Source of the DNA: an uncultured Parabacteroides sp.
Lineage (GTDB): Bacteria; Bacteroidota; Bacteroidia; Bacteroidales; Tannerellaceae
DNA: 64,000 bases
Direction: 5' to 3'
Assembly (NCBI GenBank): GCA_900552465.1
Contig: URZO01000005.1
Coordinates: 1 to 64,000 of the forward strand
Below, piece by piece: positions 46,101-53,399 of this stretch; the first letter of the stretch is position 1, and every line of letters begins with the position of its first letter. The notes below the pieces were generated by a model. That model saw nothing but the letters and a program-made list of their open reading frames with translations, was not told the origin of the DNA and searched no databases. Made by a program: the position numbers and the translations under genes.

Positions 46101-47132
46101 TGTAAAGTTATACCCTATCCGGAGCGTCGCACCGACTATGGCAGACAACAAGGTATCAGTTAGAGAGCGTACTTTCATAACGATCCCAGCAGAACCGCCC
46201 CCGCCGCCGGTACCCGAACCGACAGGAATAGGATCACCGACCGGGACACCGTCGACGGTCAAGTATAGCATGTTCTCTTCCGCATACCCGCCGTCTACCT
46301 TGCCTTCTTCCAGGGCGGTAATACGACTATCGTATTTAGAGACCTTGCCAATCTGCTGCTGCGCAAACTCGCCCTGTTCCTTTGCAAAGTTTGCTTGTTC
46401 CTCGGCGTCCTTCGCTTTCAAATCCGCATTCAATGCGGCGGCGTTAGCCTTACCTGTCGCGGTTTCGGCTTCCGTCTTGATCTGTGCAAACTCTTCCTTA
46501 CGCTTGATCTCGTCGTTCTGACGGCCCTGTTCGGCTGCCTTACGCCGGGACTCTTCAGTATCGCGTAAGTCTTCTGCGTCCTGAATACTTTCGTTTGTGC
46601 CTCGAAGCTCATTTAAAGTTTGATTTGCTTCTTGGGAAATGGCATCCATTTTGTCTCTCACTTCCTTAGCGGCGTCAGTGGCCGGCTTCATCAACTCAGC
46701 TTTATTCTCATCTGTAAAATCGGAGAAGTGGAAACGTAGCAAATCTACTTCGGCCGGCGTCAAGTCTGAAAACTTCAGCTTCAGTTCCTCCCGGTCAAAG
46801 ATATTCACGAAAGCACTGTCCGGCTCACCTTCATACTTCATCTGTAAAGTACCATCTACTTTCCGGAACTTAGGCTTCTCTCCTTTCGGTCCACGTATCT
46901 TTTCCAGAGCAAAAAGAGTCTGCCAAGCTCCGGATGCACCCTGCTTCCAGAGGACGTATGTGTCGTTCACGCCTAAAAATGCACTAAGGCCGGGATCACC
47001 TTGTTTACCCTTCATTGCAGAGGGCAAAGCGCGTTTAGCCTTACCTCCCTGCACAATCAGGATCATATCGTTATCTGTGACTGTCCCAGCTGCCGGGAGA
47101 AGATTCACTCTTTGTATATCAAATTCATCCAT
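40176..47132 (-). CDS. giant multidomain tail protein with CotH-like and BspA repeats
   Basis: A 2318-residue protein. Order of parts: a tail-associated N-terminus with collagen-like bits (GKQGDPG, GPKGEK); a coiled coil near residues 120-290; a Gly-rich hinge (GSGTGGGGGSAG); Ig-like repeats to about 600; a LamG/concanavalin-type domain near 650-790; a CotH-kinase-like domain near 830-1250, with GTSSQYYPRKNYKFEF near 890, TDQRAKNMFLTRY and LFILYDNDTLLP near 1120; an LRR-type region; carboxypeptidase-regulatory-like repeats near 1670-1880; a PKD-like domain; and BspA/DUF285 repeats (DLSPLAGMTKV type) near 1990-2200. Probably the main adhesive tail fibre. It follows the distal-tail gene by one base. 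Confidence 0.78.
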   Translation of the reverse strand: MDEFDIQRVNLLPAAGTVTDNDMILIVQGGKAKRALPSAMKGKQGDPGLSAFLGVNDTYVLWKQGASGAWQTLFALEKIRGPKGEKPKFRKVDGTLQMKYEGEPDSAFVNIFDREELKLKFSDLTPAEVDLLRFHFSDFTDENKAELMKPATDAAKEVRDKMDAISQEANQTLNELRGTNESIQDAEDLRDTEESRRKAAEQGRQNDEIKRKEEFAQIKTEAETATGKANAAALNADLKAKDAEEQANFAKEQGEFAQQQIGKVSKYDSRITALEEGKVDGGYAEENMLYLTVDGVPVGDPIPVGSGTGGGGGSAGIVMKVRSLTDTLLSAIVGATLRIGYNFTSVYQDDQSETGDGTATYTINSQKVATQAITQGDNYFDVSKWLVIGTNKVKVTVLDSTGQSRSLAYTVEVISLSLADSYDDTLVNTGEITYRYTPVGAIAKTVHFNLDGKEIATKETTDSNRQLSQVIPAQSHGAHRLVVYMTATVNGVEVRSNELAHDLICVAEGNNTVIVASSFNQATAQQYDRLSIPFVVYNPAASTSAVTLSVDGVILSEQTVDRTLQTWTYRITKPGTLVLKIASGSVSKTFNLNVTEAAVIVEPETADLELYLTSQNRSNSDNNRDEWKSGDISSVMTGFNWKTNGWVTDDAGSTCLRVNGGAQVVIPLMLFEKDFRATGKTVEVEFLVRDVYNYDTPVISCWSGERGILITSQTARIKSEQSDIETKFKDEERIRLAFMVEKRADNRLLSIYVNGIKSQTFQYPETDNFMQAGPVGITIGGEDATVDVYAIRSYNNNLNRYQLLNNYIADIDDYDKKVEVFNKNDIYDAYGNVSFTKVNERIDCLVFEGDLPQYKGDKKTNKIYYYSSGNGVLNWWANVKNNVQGTSSQYYPRKNYKFEFIDGLIYIESGDQAEMFQVTDEVLPAKVFCIKTDFAESSGTHNTGVANYADWMLKEMGFLTEAQKEDSKTRTTVAGKPCVLFHKATADSEPVFFGKVNLNTDKAAENTFGFKDGDESWEFLNNTSDLALFKSADFSKWQETIEARYPDGGADITEVKKIFDWVVSCKGDPAKFKAEYSLYFDKDMLVFYALITLILGMTDQRAKNMFLTRYRGKLWLFILYDNDTLLPINNEGLIALLYNVETHDTVNGANVWNGADSELWKLVEEAFADEMKDMYYTMRQRNILSYDKLMDYLYTRQAGKWSEAIYNEDGYYKYEQPLIEGYLDYSQSHENPQTIKTGAYLYALQGSREMYGKWIWKNRFLYLDSKFLAGSILGDTAVFRTYTPAVWEGVEPCADLTLTAFNAMYFNVKWGSVTKSVRVGFNETKTMTAPEGMQFNDTETIIYGASLIASLGDLSPLYPGTVDVSKMSRLKELIVGSGVEGYQNRNLHSLSIGTNRMLKKLDVRNCPDYSEPIELRNCTNIEEIYAQGTAITAVNLPEGGNLAKLYLPGTITNLTLKNQPKLLDAFFELAGVEKLSTIISESTPGVNIFPIVDRCLSAKNPALSRVRLIDLNATGANLDILYKLIKLGGVDEKGNNVATAVVTGKFHAVTAVEDKLAAIRAAFPELTVTYTTLKAPTVTTFTFSSSQSKTITNSTFECNFEAVKIDEYTYKVTADDDSVIDFTFKCDNHEDYSDTYLVAGTRSQSYKVAYIPLRKIRVQVYGQSIYPSGARVLIGDKVYVTDSQGYATLERGGEAVSGTVEASGYAGNTFSFSAITNDATNTVNVYAAVEVKFIVYNGAKELVQGLTVTCDGKSAVTNVYGECTLLLGKGTHEFTLSHPDYLDRKGNVTAGTSAQTITVYTSLLVVFTVKDEFNTLLQGATIQCDGREFTTDENGVCNVMLNPGEYEYTVTATNHLEITGSVSVASSTNGTKLVIPIINIFDFKPEENGNIQMMVKGRDSFSVSVSSNNTTPTIHWGDGETTKVESKAGSQSFFHRYPDEGFYQIEITDCTEVTLCGATYDSYLALWSIGNSKVNGLSFQDRKVIKYVGDVFKNDQDRISFNRLFYNCQKLIYADISSLRKNTKATDLMYMFFYCQKLPLIDLSPLENMTEVTQLNGLLNNCSSIESIDLSPLAGMTKVKTLSQFLASCEKLKSVDLTPLAGMTQVTDLGELFYSCESLTSIDLSPLSGMTLNTSLYRMFGYCSNLETIDLTPLAGMTKVTTLNSLFYYCEKLRYIDFTPLHGMPDITMLTYIAYGCRSLQTVKGESFGNVLTGGTYDMFNGDYGLKKIHLLSSIDTIGSNAYYGCNGLKYIIASKIEPQTISSNTLLNTGYGPIYVPDESVDAYKTATNWSALAARIKPMSDFATDFPDEVLEEETV

Positions 47133-47133
47133 A

Positions 47134-48057
47134 TCAATTGAAAACTATTATTCTACCTTTTTCATCTGCTAATAACCCCAAGTCTGAGTCTTTAAGTACC
47201 CTGTAACGGATATCTCCACCGGCATCTACCCAGCTCACGACAGGTGCGACGACGGAGATTGTGAACCTTACCGCTATCTGATCTTCCCGCCATATCTCCA
47301 CCGAGAAAGAGGGACAATCAGAGTAGTAAATCTGTATGATACCGTCCAGTGATTTAATATATAATTCCTGGTTACCTGCCCCGGCAAGTTGGGTGAAGAA
47401 CGCCCGGTAATTATTCAGGAACTCTTCCACACTGCCGGCCAGCATCCAGAGAGACAGCTTAATTTCTTTGTGCTGTGTCTTGATTGTAGAAAGGTCAGTC
47501 GTACGGCCATCGGTGAACGGCGTCTTGATTGCAGGATACTTTAAGATGTCTTCCTGCTTATCATCCGACCCGATTCCGAAGTCTGCGAAGTCTATCCCGT
47601 TGATAGAATAGTCTCCGCGAAGGTTTATTCCCCCTGAAGGTGTTGCCGGGAAAATGGAGTGATTATCCTCTATCAAAGAAAACTCAAACACAGATGCGTT
47701 TTCCCCGGCATTAAAGGGGACAAACTTGTCATAAGCGGTACCGGCATTAAAACGCAATCGGTTCGTCATACCGGGGATAAGATCAAACTCCCGATATCCA
47801 GGAGCAGACAGATCGGTAATAAACTTCCGATACCGGGACCAGAACATTTCAAGCGTATCGGCCTTCATGATAAATTCCATCTTGACAGTCTTAGGCTCAA
47901 ACTCCACAATAGACAAATCCGGATCGATGCCGTCGGCCTCTGCCCAATTGTTGTACTTGACGGCTTTACGTTTAGGGTACTTAAGAATACCGTCAAACGA
48001 TCCCTCCAACAACGTACAACCCCATTCGGTGTATATGTCCTTACTGTCTATTGTCAT
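47134..48057 (-). CDS. distal tail-like (Dit) protein
   Basis: A 307-residue protein with two similar halves. Each has an opening strand set (DIYTEWGCTLLEGSFDGIL and GIDFADFGIGSDDKQED), a KTVKMEFIMKADTLEMFWSRY or KEIKLSLWMLAGSVEEFLNNY helix segment, and closing beta-strands (FEFSLIEDN, VRFTISVVAPVVSW). This duplication fits distal-tail/tail-hub proteins of siphophages. It lies between the tape-measure-side small gene and the giant tail gene, in the normal order. It overlaps the 48054 gene by four bases. Confidence 0.7.
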   Translation of the reverse strand: MTIDSKDIYTEWGCTLLEGSFDGILKYPKRKAVKYNNWAEADGIDPDLSIVEFEPKTVKMEFIMKADTLEMFWSRYRKFITDLSAPGYREFDLIPGMTNRLRFNAGTAYDKFVPFNAGENASVFEFSLIEDNHSIFPATPSGGINLRGDYSINGIDFADFGIGSDDKQEDILKYPAIKTPFTDGRTTDLSTIKTQHKEIKLSLWMLAGSVEEFLNNYRAFFTQLAGAGNQELYIKSLDGIIQIYYSDCPSFSVEIWREDQIAVRFTISVVAPVVSWVDAGGDIRYRVLKDSDLGLLADEKGRIIVFN

Positions 48058-48464
48058 AATACCTTCGCTATGTTATCTTTGATTACTTCTACCTCTCCGC
48101 CGGCGTTCTTTACGAACACCACAGCGTAATTACTCGCATGGATCTCGGCCGTCGCCCCGTGCATCAGGATCACGTTGTACCGTGCGATGGTATCGAAATG
48201 GAGAACGGCCTTAGAGCCGGCCAGGAACACCTTAACCGGGTTAGTTAGCTCTACATCCGTATCGATATAGATTCCCATGCTCTCAGCCTTCTTTCCCTTA
48301 AACTCCCGTAGCTGTTCCATAGAAGGGAAATTGTTCTTTGTGCAGAACTCTGTCCCCTGCGGTGTCAGAAGAAGGCGCATAAGCTCTTCTTTACTCTCTG
48401 TGCCATGTAAGAGGCGGCAGGCACCTAACCGGTTTGCTATTTCAAAAAATTCTTTATCCATCAC
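48054..48464 (-). CDS. phage protein of unknown function
   Basis: A 136-residue protein. The N-terminus is helical (FFEIANRLGACRLLHGTESK) and the C-terminus is a run of beta-strands (VFLAGSKAVLHFDTIARYNV, then AEIHASNYAVVFVKNAGG) resembling a parallel beta-helix. No family recognised. It overlaps both neighbours by four bases each, so it is part of the tail operon between the tape measure and the distal tail gene. Confidence 0.6.
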   Translation of the reverse strand: MMDKEFFEIANRLGACRLLHGTESKEELMRLLLTPQGTEFCTKNNFPSMEQLREFKGKKAESMGIYIDTDVELTNPVKVFLAGSKAVLHFDTIARYNVILMHGATAEIHASNYAVVFVKNAGGEVEVIKDNIAKVL

Positions 48465-51400
48465 ATCTTTACTTTTACGTTAATTGTTCCTTCCAAGGCT
48501 TCTACAGTGCCCTTGGTATTCTCTGATATCTTACCGGCCACATCCTTGATCTCTCTCGTGTTCTCGGCAATCTGCTCGGTGTTCTTCTCTACCTTATCTG
48601 ACAAGTCGCGGATAGCATGAACATCTTCCCAGCCTTTCGACTGCATATCGTATATAAGTTTCATTTGCTCACGGACAGGTTGCATACTTCCTCGGATATC
48701 TTCAAGCAAGACGCGGACGGCACCGGTCTGCCCGGCCAATAATCCAATGGTTTCCTGATCCGCTTTAGCGTAGGCTCCTTTCAGGGAATTATCAGAAGCA
48801 TCGGTACCCTCTTTTTCATTCTTCATCAGGCCATCAGCCCAGCCAAACTGTCGGTCCAACTCCTTTTGCAGTTCTTCTGCCATATTGTAGATGTAGTCCT
48901 GTTCCCAACCTGAGAGAACATTATCGGCGTAGAACTCCTTTAATTTCTGACGAATTTTCTCCATTGCCCCAGAAGAGTCCGTTGCCGCCTTGATGGATTC
49001 GGTCACCATCTGGCGCATCATCTTCTTGACCGTATCTTTTGCCGATTCGGCCCTGTTTTCACCGGAAGCCCAGGCTTCGGCTTGTGCGTTTGCGAAATCA
49101 TCAATAGCCGACTTGATATCACTACCGAAAATGGCATCTACAGCCTTCTCCTTATTATCAGCAATAGCCTGGTTGATCTCATCGATCTGGTCCTGCCAAT
49201 CCTTAATCCTGTCCTTGTCTGTTTTCTTCTTGTCCTGCTCTTCACGGATTTGCTGCTGGATAAGGAGTTTCTGCTGCTCCAGGAGTTTGTTTTGCTGGTC
49301 GATCAGTTTGGAAGCATCTTTGGAATAAGCCTTATCTATCGCCTTACCAAGTTTTTCGTAAGACTTATCAAGCGAATCCACCTGATCTTGTAGTGCTTTT
49401 ATCTTTTTTTCGTGACGCTTGTCATTATTGAAAATATTAAAGACAGACGTCAGAACGCCAATACTCCCCTGTATGATACCGACAGGATTAGCAGAAGCGA
49501 TGCTCGTTGCCAATTGACTGGCGGAACCCATTAAATTTGACAGATCACTAAGTAGCTGTTGGGTGGCCTCGTCGCCAGCTAAGCCCATCTCATTAAGCCC
49601 ACCAACGACTGCATCAAATCCACCCTTAACCATATCAATAGATGCCGCAGTATCCCGGAACATCTCTTTAAGAGCATTCTTTTTTGTTACATCATCCTCT
49701 GCCTTCTTGTACTCTTTCAGGTGTTTAGAAAGCAAGCTGAACGGATTTTTTGATCTGATAAGCTCATCTACTTGTTTTAGGTTATCTGTAACAGCCTTCA
49801 TGTCGACAGGCTTCAAATTAAGGCCTTTTGCTTTCTCTTTGATGGTAGTACTCAGTTTTTCCAACTGTTCGACAGTTAAGTTATCGAGATTACCAAACAG
49901 TTGTTGCCATTCGTCCGATTCTTGGAGCATCTGACCGTTAAGGGCGGACAAAGCTTTTTGCTTACCTTCCATCAGTTTAGCGACCAGATAAGCGTCCTTT
50001 GATTCTGCGGCGGTAGCTATATCCGTGTCCCATTTCGCTCTCAAATCGGCTTCTTTCTGCTTGTAATCATTCAAATTGTCTAAAAGAGCACGATACGTTT
50101 CCTGCTGCTGGGCCTTGTCGATATTGGTGGTATACAATTTGTGCTCATCTTTGGTCATTCCACCTGTCTTTAGCTGCTCGTTAGCCCATTTACGCTCCTT
50201 TTCATACCGTTCCTTTATAAAGGACAACTTGCGCTGCTCTTCATTCAGAAAAACATCCGTCAAGGTCTTTACCCGCTGTTTGTACTCTTCAGTGTATTCT
50301 TTCTCAATACGAGTGATATCCGCTCTCTCCTTCTCTTTAGCCGCCAACTCACGGTTATCGAAGGTAGTGAGGACAGTGGGATCTTCTTTGCCTTTTGTTT
50401 CTTTTACCTTCTTCTGGTATTCCTCTTTCTCCTTTTGGATGGCGGCAATAGTGTCCTTAGTTTCCTGTTCGGCCAAGGCGATACGCTTGGCTTTACCGTC
50501 TTCCATTGCAGCGATACGAGCGGATTGAAGTTTGAGTTCGCTTTCGAGGATGGAGCGGGATAACTCTTGCTGGGTTTTAAGATATTGCTTATCTTTATTG
50601 TTAAGCATATTTGTCTGCCTTAAAAGGGCACGTTGGGAAGCTGACCGTTGCGCATCAAGCTCTATCAATTCAGCTTGGGCTTTTGCTTCATTATCTTTTG
50701 CCCCTCCATTTGAATGTGAAAGTTTATTAGTTTCATGAGCTATTTCAAACCTTTCTTTTACTAAAGCAGATTCTTTATCATATAATTCATCTGTCAACTT
50801 TGCAGCATCTTTTATTGCTTTCAGGCGTTCTTTTTCGGGAATACTTTCATCGTATGCTTTTTCTCTTAGCTTGTTTATATCAGCCTCTAATTTGGCTTTT
50901 TCCGTAAGGAACTCTCTTTCTTTGATGTTTAGCACATTTTGTCTTTTGGCTATTTCTGCTCTTTTTTCAGCAAGAACGATCTGTTCTTCTGCGTATTCCT
51001 TCATTTTTATCCCAGCATCCTCGACCCCGCTAACACCCTGTAAAAAGGCATTGGTAAGATTGTTATAGCCTTCTTTCCATTCTCCTGAAAATATCTGCAT
51101 TATTGCTGATGCCATTTTCTCAACAGCATTCAGTCTATTCATGAATTGGTCTTTAATGAAATTGGTAAAATCTTCCAACGCCTCCTTAGGCTTTGTGAAT
51201 ATTTTAGCTATCCATTCGCCGAGATTGTAAATTTTCTCACCAAAATTATCAACGACATCAAGAGTTCCCTCTAACGTTTGTTTGAAGTATGCACTTGCAA
51301 CATTTAGCGATTGTTCACCTTCCTCTGTGCGATAAAACCAAGAGGTTAATGCGGCAAGGGCTGCTGATATTGCAGCAAGCGTTAGTCCTAAAGGAGTAAA

Positions 51401-52030
51401 TATAAATGCAAGACTTGCTTTAGTCAGGGCCTTAATAGACGTAGCCGCCTGCCCTATTGGCCCCGGAAGAGATTGAATAGCTTTGAATATTTCGTTGTTA
51501 GACATTACAACATCACCACTTGTTTTGCTAAACAAAGAATATTCATTCCTTAATTTTTGAAGAGACATCCTTGCATCTGATTGCTCCATTGTCAACCGTT
51601 TAATTTTGTCCTTCGTTATATATATCCGCTTCTCTACTCCAGATATTTCATTTTGAACTCTTTTCCATTCTTCCGAATACTTTGCCAAACCATTTTGTTT
51701 AGAAGTTAGGCTTTTAATGCTCTTTTCTAATTCATAAATAATCTTCCTTTCCCCGTTTATATCCTCTGACAACTTATTGATAATCTGAGAACTCTCATAT
51801 ATTTTCTTCTTAAAGTTCAAATCCAGTTCAGCGCCAGTCTTAGCCGCAGCCATTGCTAATTTATCAAACTCCTTAGTGCTTTTTGCTAAATCTTTCTCTA
51901 AAGAGCGTATCAATTCAGGAGAAGAAGTCGCATCTAATTTCTCGATCTCTTTCCTAACTCTTGCCATTTCTTCACGTGCACGAATCAAAGCATCATATTC
52001 AGCCTGTATGTGAAATACTAATCCTGCCAT
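48461..52030 (-). CDS. phage tape measure protein
   Basis: I set the start at 52030 (MAGLVFHIQAEYDALIRARE); the in-frame upstream codons to 52102 run through the divergent promoter region. The 1189-residue protein is a long charged coiled coil with membrane-like segments near residues 205-230 (SLAFIFTPLGLTLAAISAAL) and near 865-895. Lys/Glu-rich repeats (KERLKAIKDAAKLTDELYDK, EEQRKLSFIKERYEKERKW) fill most of it. The C-terminus includes a helical stretch ending NTREIKDVAGKISENTKG. This length and composition are diagnostic of tape measure proteins, which set tail length. Major tail and chaperone genes are not found upstream of it. Confidence 0.88.
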   Translation of the reverse strand: MAGLVFHIQAEYDALIRAREEMARVRKEIEKLDATSSPELIRSLEKDLAKSTKEFDKLAMAAAKTGAELDLNFKKKIYESSQIINKLSEDINGERKIIYELEKSIKSLTSKQNGLAKYSEEWKRVQNEISGVEKRIYITKDKIKRLTMEQSDARMSLQKLRNEYSLFSKTSGDVVMSNNEIFKAIQSLPGPIGQAATSIKALTKASLAFIFTPLGLTLAAISAALAALTSWFYRTEEGEQSLNVASAYFKQTLEGTLDVVDNFGEKIYNLGEWIAKIFTKPKEALEDFTNFIKDQFMNRLNAVEKMASAIMQIFSGEWKEGYNNLTNAFLQGVSGVEDAGIKMKEYAEEQIVLAEKRAEIAKRQNVLNIKEREFLTEKAKLEADINKLREKAYDESIPEKERLKAIKDAAKLTDELYDKESALVKERFEIAHETNKLSHSNGGAKDNEAKAQAELIELDAQRSASQRALLRQTNMLNNKDKQYLKTQQELSRSILESELKLQSARIAAMEDGKAKRIALAEQETKDTIAAIQKEKEEYQKKVKETKGKEDPTVLTTFDNRELAAKEKERADITRIEKEYTEEYKQRVKTLTDVFLNEEQRKLSFIKERYEKERKWANEQLKTGGMTKDEHKLYTTNIDKAQQQETYRALLDNLNDYKQKEADLRAKWDTDIATAAESKDAYLVAKLMEGKQKALSALNGQMLQESDEWQQLFGNLDNLTVEQLEKLSTTIKEKAKGLNLKPVDMKAVTDNLKQVDELIRSKNPFSLLSKHLKEYKKAEDDVTKKNALKEMFRDTAASIDMVKGGFDAVVGGLNEMGLAGDEATQQLLSDLSNLMGSASQLATSIASANPVGIIQGSIGVLTSVFNIFNNDKRHEKKIKALQDQVDSLDKSYEKLGKAIDKAYSKDASKLIDQQNKLLEQQKLLIQQQIREEQDKKKTDKDRIKDWQDQIDEINQAIADNKEKAVDAIFGSDIKSAIDDFANAQAEAWASGENRAESAKDTVKKMMRQMVTESIKAATDSSGAMEKIRQKLKEFYADNVLSGWEQDYIYNMAEELQKELDRQFGWADGLMKNEKEGTDASDNSLKGAYAKADQETIGLLAGQTGAVRVLLEDIRGSMQPVREQMKLIYDMQSKGWEDVHAIRDLSDKVEKNTEQIAENTREIKDVAGKISENTKGTVEALEGTINVKVKM

Positions 52031-52036
52031 ATATAT

Positions 52037-52154
52037 TGTTTTGGATAAAAGTACATTACATAGATGAAGCGGGAGAATTTTAGGGAAAGTGATATGTGAC
52101 AATGAAAGAATTGTCGTGAATTATTTGGGAAGATTGATTTTTAAGGTACTTTTG
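52037..52154. promoter_or_regulatory. divergent control module, copy 1
   Basis: Between the leftward tape measure and rightward TM2 genes. It holds TTTG (52124-52127) and TACTTTTG (52147-52154) separated by exactly 19 bases, a canonical promoter for the TM2 gene. The palindrome GACAAT-GAAAGA-ATTGTC is at 52098-52115, just upstream of -33. The ends AAAAGTAC (52049-52056 area) and GTACTTTT are inverted copies; the left one gives a TACTTTTA near-consensus -7 for the tape measure. About 100 of 118 positions match the ungapped copy at 57851-57968. Confidence 0.75.
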
Positions 52155-52179
52155 CATAAAACAAATAATACATTTAGAT

Positions 52180-52506
52180 ATGAAAAACAAAATAGTAGCT
52201 GCTATACTGGCATTCTTTTTAGGAGGTTTAGGCATTCACAAGTTTTATCTCAACAAATCAGGACAGGGTATTTTGTATCTTTTATTCTGTTGGACATTCA
52301 TTCCAAGTATTATCGCATTTGTTGAGTTTTTCATCTTAATTTTCATGGATGACAAAACTTTTGATGCAAAATATAACCCTAATGCCAGTTTAATAGACAA
52401 AAGCACAGTGAACATCTCTGATGAATTGGAAAAGTTGTACAATTTGAAAGAAAAAGGCATCATTACAAACGAAGAGTTTGAAGATAGAAAGAAAAAACTT
52501 TTATAA
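52180..52506 (+). CDS. TM2 domain protein with SHOCT-like tail
   Basis: A 108-residue membrane protein. Residues of about 1-60 are a TM2 domain: a first helix AAILAFFLGGLGIHKFYLNK with the GxGxHKFY turn, then GQGILYLLFCWTFIPSIIAF. Residues of about 80-108 (a KLYNLKEKGIITNEEFEDRK segment) match the short oligomerisation SHOCT motif. Orientation is opposite to the late genes and it has its own canonical promoter and terminator, so it is an independently expressed lysogenic gene. TM2 proteins are poorly characterised. Confidence 0.82.
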   Translation: MKNKIVAAILAFFLGGLGIHKFYLNKSGQGILYLLFCWTFIPSIIAFVEFFILIFMDDKTFDAKYNPNASLIDKSTVNISDELEKLYNLKEKGIITNEEFEDRKKKLL

Positions 52507-52530
52507 GAGGGGGGGGACTACCCCCTTATA
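52502..52530. terminator. bidirectional terminator
   Basis: TATAAG and a G-run (52502-52516) pair with CCCCCTTATA (52521-52530). It separates the convergent TM2 and 52518 genes. Confidence 0.6.
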
Positions 52531-52985
52531 CTTAACAGCATCTGCTTCAACATAGAACACCTTGCACACAAATCATTGTCTTTTGCCTGTTGCTCTGTCG
52601 GGACAGCTTGTACATTGTTCATGATGAGGTCAGCCCGCTTAACCGCATCCTTGACCGTTTTCACGAACTCATCATAACCATACTGAACCTGTTCTTTTGC
52701 GGGTAACAGTGTATAACCATCACCCCGAATATTTTTCAGGTAGACACTGCGTTCTTCAAGTAACTGCCAGCGCAAAGAGTCAATCAGCGTCATATAGGCA
52801 AACTGTTGCATCTGGATAGCGTACACAAATTCTTCTGTGCCCTCATAATCCTCATACTTTAACTTTTCAAGCGTAAACTTATGCTTCAACCATTTATGAG
52901 AGATTAAATCACCCGGATTAAATCTGTTCAATATCTCATCTAACAAAGAAGTCCATGCCTCTGAACCTATTTCTATCTGTTTCAT
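52518..52985 (-). CDS. phage protein of unknown function
   Basis: A 155-residue protein. Readable parts are an N-terminal region with WTSLLDEILNRFNPGDLISH and KWLKHKFTLEKL, a helical middle (MTLIDSLRWQLLEERSVYLK), a RGDGYTLLPAKEQVQYGYDE turn, and a C-terminal pair of cysteines (LCARCSMLKQ). The pattern of a wHTH-like N-terminus followed by long helices fits a DNA-associated phage protein, but no family is recognised. A tRNA-like element is 22 bases upstream of its start, and the GGTNAGG array beyond that, so its leader RNA would carry both. Confidence 0.55.
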   Translation of the reverse strand: MKQIEIGSEAWTSLLDEILNRFNPGDLISHKWLKHKFTLEKLKYEDYEGTEEFVYAIQMQQFAYMTLIDSLRWQLLEERSVYLKNIRGDGYTLLPAKEQVQYGYDEFVKTVKDAVKRADLIMNNVQAVPTEQQAKDNDLCARCSMLKQMLLSIRG

Positions 52986-53006
52986 AACTAATAATTTAAA
53001 ATTTGT

Positions 53007-53047
53007 AGCGGTGGCGGGCTCGAACCGCCATTCTGCCTAACCGCTTT
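53007..53047 (-). ncRNA. tRNA-like minihelix (T-arm plus acceptor)
   Basis: On the minus strand AAGCGGT pairs with ACCGCTA around a classic T-arm (GGCGG, TTCGAGC, CCGCC). Only ten bases replace the D- and anticodon arms, so it is about 41 nt: an acceptor/T-arm minihelix, not a functional tRNA. A second such element is at 60957-61002, with a shared GG(C/T)AGAATGGC linker. It lies in the leader of the 52518 gene. Confidence 0.4.
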
Positions 53048-53399
53048 TAAAACCACTCTGAAAGAGCCTTACCTGACCGTGCACCACCTAACCGCAGCAG
53101 ACCAGATCTGAACTTACAGCACCACAAATTATTGTACCACACCCCTGACCTTACCACACAGTACCGTACATCAACTGACACCAGCCTACCAATCCGTACC
53201 TAACCCCTGACCGTATCTCACCCAATATTATCTCACCCGACCAGAACTCACCTTGCCTCTATACCATACATGAACTTATCAGAGCTCACCTGATCCCGCC
53301 ATATCAAAGCCTACCTCTGACCTTACCTCTACGCACCATGCAACACCAAGCCAAGCAATATCCCACCATAAATTACCGTAGCGAACCTTACCCCTGACC
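53037..53399 (-). repeat. GGTNAGG-rich noncoding array
   Basis: No gene in 52986-53399. On the minus strand GGTNAGG occurs 11 times (+ strand CCTNACC at 53037, 53068, 53073, 53088, 53145, 53150, 53200, 53207, 53322, 53386 and 53393), plus many one-off variants. The + strand is almost free of G over long stretches. Adjacent copies make GGTCAGGGGTAAGG and GGTCAGGGGTTAGG, which could form two-tier G-quadruplexes. It lies between the RAMP-like gene and the 52518 gene, both leftward, so it would be transcribed as a G-rich RNA. Confidence 0.7.

Noticed and set aside
46138..47172. Antisense frames within the giant tail gene
   Set aside because: Low-complexity Ser/Pro/Ala shadows of the coding strand.
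52031..52102. N-terminal extension of the tape measure protein
   Set aside because: These codons cross the divergent control module, which is noncoding in its second copy.
53037..53399. Diversity-generating retroelement template or coding gene
   Set aside because: No reverse transcriptase in the window, no matching variable repeat in the tail genes, and stops in all minus-strand frames.
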